The translations under genes and the position numbers were made by a program. The notes beneath the pieces were generated by a model. The model was not told where the DNA came from, did not search any database, and saw only the letters and a list, made by a program, of their open reading frames with translations. Positions 40,660 to 50,716 of a DNA stretch of 64,000 nucleotides are shown one piece after another; the first letter of the stretch is position 1; each line of letters begins with the position of its first letter. Origin of the DNA: Syngnathus acus (taxonomy: Eukaryota; Chordata; Actinopteri; Syngnathiformes; Syngnathidae); the NCBI RefSeq assembly GCF_901709675.1, contig NC_051092.1, forward strand, positions 16,125,128-16,189,127. The letters run 5' to 3'.

Positions 40660-43560
40660 AGTATTTTAGACAGACACTTTATTGATTCCTGGGGGAAATT
40701 CAGTTGCCAGCAGTTAAATATAATAAATACAGTAAATATATAGACATTATAAACATCGGACACGACAAAAACGATAACAGAAGAGAGGATGAGAATAGCT
40801 CTGATTCTATTCAATAAATTGATAAATAATAATAATAATTAATGATTAAAAAGATAAATAAACAATAAACAGCATTGTGTTGTCCTCACTGCAGTGTAGC
40901 AACTGAAGCTATCCAACAAGTTAAACTCGAATGCAATAACCAGGAGTCTGTGTTGTAGTCCACATTTCACTGTCGTTTACTGAAGATTCCTGTATTACAT
41001 GGTAGAGTGAGAACTGTAACAAAACAAGGTTTGACTGTTTTTCAGCATTAAGTTCAATGTCACATAAAGTCTCATAAAATATTCTTGTACATACGTACGT
41101 ACATGTAAATAAAAATGATCTTTTTAAACTATTTATTACCTTCTATTCCAACGTCAAACCTACTTTAATCTATCAATTATTCAACTTAAGAATGAATTTA
41201 CTTACGACTTTGCTTCTAGCATTGCCCACGGTCAGAAATTAGTTCGTAGAAACTATTTTCAACAGAACCAGGCAGAAAGTAACTGACAACAAGCAAGAAA
41301 TGGTAGGTACATTACCGGAAATGGTATCAAAATAAAAGCATTTGTATACTGCCCCAATGGCGACACAAGTATCATGATCGTGAACGTGCCCCTAACCCCC
41401 GCGATGAGTTAAAAAGTCTGATGGCATGGGGAAGAAACAAACCCCTCAGGCTTTCCATGGAACAAGACGGTGTCAACGCCTGTCACTGAGGCTACTCCTC
41501 CGCCCAGAGACGGTGCTGTACAGTGGGTGGACGGGGTTGTCTATGATGGACAGCAGCCTAGCCAACACCCGCTGTTCTGCCACAGATGTCAGATCGGGTA
41601 GCTCCATGCCCACAACAGAACCCGCCTTCCTCACTAGTTTGTCCAGGCAGGAGTCATCCCTCTTCTTTTAACTTGTCCAGGTGAGAGAGAGAGAGAGAGC
41701 GATGCAGCCTATAGGCAACAGCATCTTCCACACCCCACCTTGTCCTGATACGCAAATTGTAGAGGGCCGAGAGCATGCCGAATCTGAGGCCTGAGGTGGT
41801 GAAGCAGCAAACGCTCCAGAGTCTTCATCACCTGAGAAGTCAGGGCGACTGGTCTGAAGTCATTTAGCTCCGCAGGTCGTGGTTTCTTTGGGACTGGGAC
41901 GATGCACGACGTCCTCCACAGCTGAGGCACCACACCTTTCTCCAGACTGATGTTAAAGATATGCTGTAGAGCAGGAGTGGGCAATTCCAGTCCTCGAGGG
42001 CCGGTGACCTGCATGTTTTCTATGTCCCCCCTGTTACTACACACCTGATTCATATGGTCAGATAATTAGCAAGGTCTGCAGAAGCTGGGTAACAATCCTG
42101 ATCATTTGGATCAGGTCTGTTGCAACAGGGAGACATAGAAAATATGCAGGGCACCGGCCCGCGAGGGCCGGAATTGCCCACCCCTGCTGTAGAGGGTCAC
42201 CCAGCTCCAGAGCGCAGACCTTCAGCAGATGAGGAGACCCCGTCTGGACCCGCAGCCTCCCCACGGCGGAGTCTCCTCAGCTGCCCACTCACTTGAGCTG
42301 CCGTCAGCCTGGGTGGAAAGGCATCACCCAACGGCCTGCAGGGGCAGATCAGGGAGCAGAAGGGTCCGGCAGGAGCAAGGGCAAAGACAAGCGAGTGTTG
42401 TCGAATCTGTTAAAAACGTCATTCAGCTGGTTCACCCTCTCCGCACCGCCACTAATGGTGACACCTTGCTTTGGACCGCAGCCGGGGATCAACCTCGTCC
42501 TGTCCCACACCTCCTTCGTGCTTCTTCCTATAGAGTGACCTCGCCACGTTGAGCTGGGCCCTGAACTCCCTCTGTACTCACTTGAGCTTATCACAATCCT
42601 TGAAGGCCCACTTCTTTTTTTTAGGAGGCCCTTGATCCCAGTTGTAATCCACGGCTTCTTGTTGGCATAGCAGAGCACCGTCCGTACCGGAACCACAACA
42701 ACCATGCAGAAGTTGTTGTATTCAGTGGTATGGTCAACAGCCTCCTCAAAATCCTCAATGCATGGCCCCAGCTACATTTCCCACTCAGTGGACCTAAAGC
42801 AGTCCCTCAGAGACTGCTCAGCCTCAGGTGAGCACTTCCTGAAAAGGCGAGTGGTCTTTGGAAGTCTCCTCAATTTCGTCTTGTATCACAGCCGAAGTAG
42901 GACCAAGTTGTGATCCCCCCCTCCCAAGTGCTGGCAGAGTGGTGGCACTGTACGCATCCTCAACATTCGCATACAGTAGGTCAATAGTCTTGTTCCCCCT
43001 GGTGCAACAATACACATACTGGGTGAAGGCAGGTAGAGTCACATGATTTAAGTCCCCAGAGATCAGCAGCAGTGCCTCAGGGTGCTGCGTCTGCAGATCA
43101 GCAACCGTGGCGTGGATGACATCACACGCTACTCCCGTGTCGGCACGCGGAGGAACGTAAACAAGAAGAGCAATAGCTTGTCCGAACTCCCTGGGCAGAT
43201 AACTCACCGCCAAAGTTCTGTCTCTGCAGCAGATGAAAGTCTTGATGCACACATGCTCAGGGTGGCACCACCTAACATTCACATACAGAGCAAGACCACC
43301 ACCTTTACTCTTCCCACAGGCTTTGAGGTCTATGATGTAGCTCAATGCTAGTATCCGGTACGCTCGCCGTTAGCCACGTGTCACAGAAGTACAGCAAACT
43401 GCTCTTTCTGAAGGACTTCACAGTCGTCATCAGCGCAGCCAGCTAATCAGTCTTATTTTACAGCGAGTTGACATTCGCCAGGATTACAGAGAGCACAGGA
43501 GGCTCAAAATGCCACTTCTCAGTGAGCCGCCTCGCCGTTAGTTTAGCCTTTAGCTCAGCC
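40660..43560 (-). mobile_element. Minus-strand L2-like LINE (LINE-d), internally deleted
   Basis: From the right: endonuclease (43345-42824) with GKSKGGGLALYVN, LLISGDLNHVTL and KTIDLLYANVEDAYSA; linker with KPWITTGIKGLL (42640); RT start with WRTSCIVPVPKKPRPAELND (41900) and TSQVMKTLERLLLHHLRP. The RT core is deleted near 41690, where a (GA)n run lies, and the RT C-terminus SIIDNPVHPLYSTVSGRRSS (41590-41520) follows. The 3' UTR ends with GGAATCAATAAAGTG (40670-40690). Confidence 0.82.
41972..42186. mobile_element. 215-bp hAT MITE in LINE-d
   Basis: Ends CAGGAGTGGGCAATTCCAG and GGAATTGCCCACCCCTG, with the 8-bp duplication CTGTAGAG at 41964-41971 and 42187-42194. Confidence 0.95.
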
Positions 43561-43795
43561 ATGGCTCTGCAGCCATGATAGGGCTTCCTCACCACAGGCG
43601 TGTGGAACCACACCTACCCGGGACCAGGCTTTCAGGCCGAATAGAAAATCCCTTGAGTAGGCAATAGTCGCCATAACTCCAAAGATAAGAGAAGGTTTTA
43701 GTAAAGAGAGAGAGAACTGCTGGATGGCTGCCACAAACGACAGTGTCAGGTAGGGGGGAAAAAAAAAACTTGAAAATGTTAAGGCAGCAAAGATG

Positions 43796-43872
43796 CCTAA
43801 TAGATGTACTGTGGCTGGGTGTAATAACACGAAGGATGAAAAAAAATTAGGCCTGCGCGTCGCCGGCCGCAT
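43796..43872 (+). pseudogene. Possible THAP-domain start
   Basis: A + frame beginning MPNRCTVAGCNNTKDEKKLG has the C-x4-C start of a THAP domain but is lost after about 25 residues. Confidence 0.35.
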
Positions 43873-44479
43873 TCAATGTTATTTCAGATAAATAACTGCA
43901 AGACAACCCCCGGAGGTGGGCTTGTTGCAAAGATTGGGAGCCTCTTACTTTTAGCGAGGAGGGCCGACCCTTCAGGCTGTTTAAAGGACCTTCATTTCAG
44001 ATAGGCAGCGGAAGCAGTATCCATATGTGGACTTCAGGGGAAATGTAAGTCAAATTAACCCTTACATATTTCAATTGAATATATACCAACCTATAAACAA
44101 TTCATCTTACATAAACCCTCTCAAAACGCATCGTATTTACGTATGTTGGTGACGGATGAAAGGAAATAGACGTATGTGACAGAGCACTTTAGCTGCAGAG
44201 TGGCTTCTTGCTCTTATGTCAACCATGAAAGGGTAAATCGTTTTATGCAGTTTTCAGAGGTTGAAATTTTACCTGCCACCACTTAACCTTAGTTCAAGGG
44301 TGTACTCAATGCCATGGAAATTTCCTTTATACACTTCTCCTGGTTGACACCTTTTGAACAATGACACATCTCTGATCCCTTGGAAAGTCTTTGCAGACCA
44401 TGGCTTCTTGCTGTAAAATGAGAAACAAAATTGCATGGAAAAGCCTATTAAAATTGAATAACTTTATTTGAGGTTTATC
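43873..44479. other. Intron with no recognised feature
   Basis: No exon, RNA or known repeat recognised. Confidence 0.4.
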
Positions 44480-44797
44480 AGTTAAAGTTAAAGTTAAAGT
44501 CCCAATGATCGTCACACACACATCTGGGTGTGGTGAAATTTGTCCTCTGCATTTAACCCATCCCCATGTGATTTTAATCCATCCCCTGGGGGAGAGGGGA
44601 GCAGTGAGCAGCAGCGGTGCCGCGCTCGGGAATCATTTGGTGATCTAACCCCCCAATTCCAACCCTTAATGCTGAGTGCCAAGCAGGGAGGCAATGGGTC
44701 CCATTTTTATAGTCTTTGGTATGACCCGGCCGGGGTTTGAACCCACAACCTTCCAGTCTCAGGGCGGACACTCTACCACTAGGCCACTGAGCTGGCA
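44480..44797 (-). mobile_element. tRNA-derived SINE, complete
   Basis: On the minus strand the head has TGGCCTAGTGGTAGAGTG (A box) and GGGTTCAAACCCC (B box), the internal RNA polymerase III promoter. The body and a tail of AACTTT-type units (44480-44500) follow. Truncated relatives are at 208-447, 21187-21256 and 34517-34547. Confidence 0.85.
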
Positions 44798-45206
44798 CAG
44801 TATCAGAGGCAGTTTAAATGATGGCTGTTGTGTATTGACTCCTATTTGACATGATAGTTTTGTGATTGGTTAATTCTGAACGTAGCTGCATCCCCAGTTT
44901 TAAAAATGTGTGCACACATTAACTCAGTTGTTTATTTTTATTTCCCCTCAAGAAAATATTTCTTCTTTTTAACTATGTGAAACAGGTGACTTATTCACGT
45001 TAATGGTGGAAAAATGTTTAAAATATATAACTAATATATTAATAATTAATAATATATAATTATCTTGCTCTTTTCATAACAGTATGATAAAATGTCCTCC
45101 CTCTTGTAATGTTACTCAACATTTGAGGGATTCAAAATTCAAAACAAAATAATGTGCATTCCTTTTACTCAATAGTTTTATTGCAGACTAATGGAAAACT
45201 TGTGAT

Positions 45207-45294
45207 CCCTCAAATGTTTTTCTCTAATATTTTATACAGAAAATCTACATCCCTCAAATGTTTTGCTCTAATATTTTACACAGAAAATCTACAG
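45207..45294. repeat. exoc3l1: 44-bp tandem duplication covering an exoc3l1 splice acceptor
   Basis: CCCTCAAATGTTTTTCTCTA at 45207 is repeated at 45251 (one base different). Each unit ends TTTTAxACAGAAAATCTACA, so each carries the acceptor and the first bases of the exon. Confidence 0.9.
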
Positions 45295-45554
45295 AGAGCC
45301 TTCAACAGCAACAGTCATCCTGCGAAACAGAACCGTTTTCACGGGCTCCTCCCAACCCATTGGCAGCTCTGGATCGAGTAGTACGAAGGGCTTGTCGCAT
45401 GTTAATGGATCAGCTCCTGCTGGACCTAAAGCCATTCCTCACTGGCCTACTGACACGGCCCTGGCTGATTCAGGGAGAGCCCACTCCCAAACTCTGCCAG
45501 ATCCTGGAATATCATCTGGACCTGTACAGCCATGTTCAACTGCCTTGCCGACAG
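45284..45554 (+). CDS. exoc3l1: exoc3l1 internal exon (window exon 8)
   Basis: Using the acceptor ATTTTACACAG the exon completes Lys with the AA from exon 7 and then encodes 90 residues. A low-similarity STESLQQQQSSCE linker is followed by LDRVVRRACRMLMDQLLLDL, KPFLTGLLTRPW and LEYHLDLYSHVQLPCRQ, ending before GTCTCAG. The LDxLxRRxCRL and LxPxLxxLxxRxW blocks match EXOC3L1. The donor GTCTCA is weak. No further exon was found in the remaining 18 kb, so the next intron is long or the gene is broken beyond this point. Confidence 0.85.
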
Positions 45555-45615
45555 GTCTCAGTAGCTATTGCTTTGCATACTTAGATAAGTCACCTGAGGA
45601 AAGCTATTTCACTTA

Positions 45616-45720
45616 CTGTATTTTCCAAACCATATGGCACACTTTAATTTTCACAAAAAACGAAGAAGCACCTTTTTATAAGGTGTGCCTTTTATGTGGA
45701 CTAAACTTCATAAATCTGTA
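45616..45720. repeat. Family B-like fragment
   Basis: ACTGTATTTTCCAAACCATA and TATAAGGTGTGCCTTTTATG echo the family B terminus and motif, but no inverse end was located. Confidence 0.45.
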
Positions 45721-46189
45721 AATGTTGTTTTGAGGCTGTTACGTTGTACGTAAAATATGTAGACAGAGGTGGTAAACCAATCAGAGAACTTTACGTAATA
45801 CATAGCGTATGTACCTCGGCCGAAATTGTCAAATAAAGATCGGCTCGTGCAAACCAAACAGCATTAATAGCCTCTAAAGTAGCATCGACAAAGAGACATG
45901 CTTACAAAGCACAATTCAAGCTTTCTGGAAAGCCGGGATCATTGCTGAAGAGCAACGTGATGACGACGAGACAATGGCAAAACGGAACTTGTCATGTTTA
46001 GTGGCGAACTTGCCCAACTGTTTAATTCCTATACAGAAGATGAGGAGAGGTTCACTCCCCCCCCCCCGTTAAAAATTTGTCCGACACCGAACCGTGTCAC
46101 AAAAAAGGTTGGGGAACGCTGCTCTAGAGTAGCTTATTCATTATTTAATTTGAACTATTTTAATTAGAATCCCATATCATTCTTCACAC
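45721..46189. other. DNA with no recognised gene
   Basis: A 10-base C run at 46062 and a short segment ending GGTTGGGGAACGCTGCTCTAG (46110-46130) that resembles a hAT end. The rest was not recognised. Confidence 0.4.
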
Positions 46190-46260
46190 ATACACTACCG
46201 TTCAAAAGTTTGGGGTCACAAAATTGTTTGGGTGACCCCAAACTTTTGAACGGTAGTGTA
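46190..46260. mobile_element. 70-bp hairpin MITE, left copy
   Basis: ACACTACCGTTCAAAAGTTT and its inverse complement are separated by a 10-15 base loop, a near-perfect hairpin. The terminus TACACTACCGTTCAAAAG is of Tc1/mariner type. Confidence 0.85.
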
Positions 46261-46425
46261 AATATTATTATAATAAAATATTATGAATTAAATATTATAA
46301 ATTATATCTTATATTTGTATAAGATTATAAAAAATCTATGAATATAAGTATACATATATATTATAAGATTTTTTACACAGAAGATTATATATATAATCTA
46401 TAAATAATTATCTAAATAAATATAT

Positions 46426-46494
46426 ACACTACCGTTCAAAGGTTTGGGGTCACCCAAACAATTTTGTGACCCCAAACTTTTGAACGGTAGTGTA
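46426..46494. mobile_element. 70-bp hairpin MITE, right copy (inverted)
   Basis: The same hairpin with the loop in reverse complement (CCAAACAATTTTG against CAAAATTGTTTGG). The two copies enclose 165 bp of almost pure A/T. Confidence 0.85.
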
Positions 46495-46925
46495 CAAACA
46501 TTCAATAAAGCACATGGAATCAAAAACTTGTTTTCGATCGTGCGTTTTTGCGTGTTTGAAAAGACATGCTCCGAAATCCCGTTGTCCGAATCAAACCTTT
46601 TAACTCCAGAGTTGGTCTTCCTTTATTGATGACCTCCTGCTACGACCAAAAATCCATAGTTGAAAATCATTTGAGTTTGGATATGTAATCCTCCATTGTA
46701 AAACGAAATGTAAAAATGAAAAAAAAAAAAAGTAAAACGTAAAACGAAATATATGGACGACTGCTCCTCAGTTGTTCACTGTAAATTTGAACTGGAGATC
46801 ACTTATTCTACAGGTGGGCGCATGAAGCATCCTGGGTTCACTAGCGCCCCCTGCCATAAGGCTGGAGAACTTTTTTTCGTTGCCTCCGTCGGGTCTCTTT
46901 TCAAAGCCATTTTGTTCATCTAAAG

Positions 46926-47734
46926 CAGTGGTTCCCAAACTTTTGCAGGCTGGCGCCCCCTTTGGCTCCCCAGTGAATTCCTAGCGCCCCCCCCCCCAAG
47001 GCATTTATATAAATAAATAATACATTTATATAAATAAATAATACATTTATAATATCATTACCATTACGTTGAATTAGTGGGAGCACTGAGTTTGTTTCTC
47101 AGAAACGAGCCGGTCCCATCTAGACGTAATTGGAGACAATGACACCCGAAGTGATTTAAGGTTTGTCTTTTATTGCAGGATGCTTGGTCTCCATGTGTTG
47201 AAGCAGTTTTGAATGCTTCACTGCCTGGTTAGTTAGCCTGTCGCCACATATTAGCTTTGCGGGCTCGACTGGGGAAACATGTCACGTGACCGGGACGAGT
47301 GTCTTGACCTGAATTAATTGATCGTCGATAAAAAAAAAAATTCTGTGCGGCTTGGCGGCCCGGTACCAAGTGACCCACGGACCGGTACCGGTCCGCGGCC
47401 CGGTGGTTGGGGACCACTGCCCTAACCAGCTCAACACAACACAACACGGCGCGTTCTGGCGAGTCCCCAATTTCATGTTGACTTGAACTCAAGATGATGT
47501 TGACCGCCAGAATGCGGTTTTTATTATAAGATAAAATTCTGAACATTACAAGCTTGAAATTACAAACCTGAGCTTTTGCTTTTGTAGTCTATGCTGTCGG
47601 ATCTGACTGGGCCAGAGCGGCGTGTTGTGTACAAATCGACTGCCGCCCCCCTACCGCCCCTTTCTTCCTCACCGCCCCCCCAGATCCTTCCACCGCCCCC
47701 AGGGGGGCGGTACCGCCCACTTTGGGAACCACTG
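46926..47734. mobile_element. hAT (family H) with family E sequence inside
   Basis: Ends CAGTGGTTCCCAAACTTTTG and CTTTGGGAACCACTG, with the 8-bp duplication ATCTAAAG at 46918-46925 and 47735-47742. From 47001 to 47419 the sequence is family E (GGCATTTATATAAATAAATA to GGTTGGGGACCACTG), but the first 60 bp of E, with its left terminus, is missing. Confidence 0.9.
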
Positions 47735-47880
47735 ATCTAAAGAAACATGACGTTACAGACAGATGACAAAAAACACTACATATTATATACACCAGCTTAA
47801 CTACGGATATTAATTAATATAGCCAGAATGTTTGAACACTGAAACAGCGACATAAAGACAGAGACGAGTTCAGTCTAACT

Positions 47881-49206
47881 CAGGGGTGGGCAAACTTTTT
47901 GACTCGCGGGCCGAACTGGGTTCTAAATTTGGACCGGAGGGCCGAACCAGGAGCAGATGGACGTAGTGTTTGTGTGAAGTAATATAAGCGACCTGTAAAG
48001 GTCATTGCATAAAAGATTTTGGCCTTTAGTAGGTAGTAAAGCATGGATATTCCAAACAAGTTTTTTGAAAACAAATGCATTTATTAACAGCATTAAAAAA
48101 ATAAAAAATAATTCACTAAAAAACTGCTATCAGTGATTCTCATAAAATACGACACTGTTATTATGAATAACAGTCTCCTTCACTTCAGTGCCTGCAGGTC
48201 AGATTAATGAAAGATGTTTATCTTATGAGATCACATCAAACGGCAAACATTCTGACCAAATATATCATCTTGAAGAATCGGTGAAAGCATACATCCAAAT
48301 AAAGTAATCAAAACGGCAACACGGTGAGGGGTATCTGAAAATCAGAGCAGAGTTTTAACTCAAACACCTGGTAACAGAGGGGAGGAAACGGGAAACACTT
48401 CCTTAAAGTAAGCCTTAAGAACTTTACAGGTTAAGATTAGTCGCAAACAGGTGGTGCATCAATGTCCTTGAGCATCCTGCATTGTTTGAAAATGAGAATG
48501 GTCGCTAGTTTCAATCCCTGCTATGTGTACAAATCATATTCAAAATGCATTTTTTACAACAAACTTGAGAGCCTCCCCTTCATTTTCAGTGGGAACAGTG
48601 TTGTTGGTCTCCCTTTTTTGCTAGTGCGTCATAGTCTGGAGTAAAATTTGTTGTGGCAATTCTTAGGAGAGATCCGAGGTGTTGGTCCGTTTACCTCGAT
48701 CTGTGACGGGTTGATGTTGATGTTCATGTGGTTGAACGTCACGTCGCGTACGTCGAGCCAAATTGGCCACTCTTTTTTTAAACACTCGGCACTGTGTCCA
48801 CCTTGCTTTTCCTTGGACGACTCATTTTAATAGAAGGATTCCAGGGGAAGGTTTGTGGGTGGCTTTAGCGTAAAACTGTATCTGAAAGCTCAGCGCGCGA
48901 ATTACAAGAATGCTGTCGTCACAGCCCACGCTCTAAATTCGGGACTGATACAAATAGAGCGCGAGTGCGCCATGTCCGTACTACTGAGTACGTACACGCA
49001 CTTGTGAGTGTGCACCGTGCTTTCTGACACGGCTTCCGGTAGTAAATGCGCAGGCGAGCGCTTCCCCATCTACTGGGGAAACGCAGTCATTGCAGGCAAA
49101 ATGACCAAAAAAAGTTTAATAATACAATTTGTTGAGGGTTGGCGGGCCGGATTAAATGGTCCCGTGGGCCGGATGTGGCCCGCGGGCCGTAGTTTGCCCA
49201 CCCCTG
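47881..49206 (-). mobile_element. Non-autonomous hAT (family F), copy 2
   Basis: Ends CAGGGGTGGGCAAACTTTTT and AGTTTGCCCACCCCTG, with the duplication GTCTAACT at 47873-47880 and 49207-49214. It is a reverse-orientation relative of 10250-11559 with the same internal deletion of the transposase. Confidence 0.93.
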
Positions 49207-49349
49207 GTCTAACTGCATAGCCTGTCAGCATAGGTAGCCGTGTGACTACGCAATCCTCAGAGGAGGCAAGGCAGGAAGTTGGCTCCTCCGAGCGACTCGT
49301 CTTCGGTTTTAACGACGATAAAAATTCAGCGATTTTGGTTCAAAATGAT

Positions 49350-50125
49350 ACAAAACTACTGAAATTAAAAGGAAAATGACTTCATAATAAAAACAATTGA
49401 ATTTGTTTTTTCCCCTTTTCATGATGGCAGAGGAGGCACGGCCTCCCTTGCCTCCTCTGACCGCATGTCCCTGCTGTGAGTACAGTACAGTACAGTACAG
49501 TACAGTACAGTACATGGTTAAATGATAGAATTAAGTACAACCGAACTCACTGAACTGTCTTGCTCCTGTTTTCGTTTTTCGTTGTTTACCGTAAGTCATG
49601 GCGTGCATACGCCCTATAATGCAGCGCGCCCTATGTGTGGATTAAGTACAGAATTGATCCCGCAATTCAGCGATCCTAAACCTTTTTAGCACCACTGACC
49701 GGATTTTTGTCAGACAATATTTTCACGGACCGGTGTTGGATGAAGTCACGATTTTTTGCAGTAAAAACTTCTAATAACACTTATAGAAAAAACAAATCAT
49801 ATCTAAATTAAATGCCGAAAGCATTACTACGGCAACATTGTTTTTAGAAGTTTTATTCTCAAAAATCGTTCATATTTGAACTACAATCCCATTTCCACAA
49901 AACAGACCAAACACAATCTTAAACTGTCTTTGCAGCCAATTATATAGCGTGACGTCTTCAAAAGTGAACGAGTGGATGTGTTGCCTACACCGGCTTTTAA
50001 GGCGTGGCGGATAAATACAACAAAATAAAATGATACGACCGGAATTAAAAGGAAAATGACTTCATAATAAAAACAATTGAATTTGTTTTTTCCCCTTTTC
50101 ATGATGGCAGGGGAGGCCGTGTCAC
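49350..50125. repeat. Two 80-bp direct repeats around a hAT end
   Basis: GAAATTAAAAGGAAAATGAC with the following 65 bp to TTTTCATGATGGCAG occurs at 49358-49432 and 50042-50111. Between them lie (AGTAC)n and the start of another hAT, so these may be parts of one disrupted element. Confidence 0.7.
49478..49514. repeat. (AGTAC)n microsatellite
   Basis: Seven ACAGT units; a 5-bp period. Confidence 0.95.
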
Positions 50126-50518
50126 TAGCCGAAGGAAAGGAGACGCAGGTGTGTCACAAAAAAACTTTACTGAACATACTCGTAAAACGAGGAATAGAAA
50201 GAACACACACCACGGTCCCAATACACCCTTCAACCCTTAGTTCCATGGTGGAATTCTGTATGTGAACACCTATGCAACTTTACTCGCAGCGTCCTCATAA
50301 CCACGCCAACAACATAACATATAACATAACATACGGATGATTTGTTCACATCACGAGGTGTAGGAGAGAATCCGGTCCATTTTTCTAAGTAAAAGATCGT
50401 TCAGACTCAGATAAATAAAACGGACATAATGCACGTTATTTATACTTTCTTGTGCGGCCCAAATGCGGTACCTAATGATCCACGGACCGGTCCGTGGCCC
50501 AGGGGTTGGAGACCTCTG
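49671..50518. mobile_element. hAT-like element, diverged family E relative
   Basis: CAGCGATCCTAAACCTTTTT on the left and GGGGTTGGAGACCTCTG on the right are degraded CAG..CTG inverted repeats. The interior repeats the CGGACCGG words seen near family E ends. One 80-bp repeat lies inside it. Confidence 0.6.
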
Positions 50519-50716
50519 CCGCAATTGATTCTGCGCCTTTTAACCCAAAGCGCCTTGTGGTGCAGAAAATACGGTACTTATACTTAACTAAAAGTTTAAA
50601 ATGAGTAAAAATGGTAGATATTTAATTTACATTTTACAAAGGTTGTCATCATTGGTAGGTCAGATTTCTTTAAATCATGTTATTTTATTGAACCTAATTT
50701 AATTGTTTATATATTA

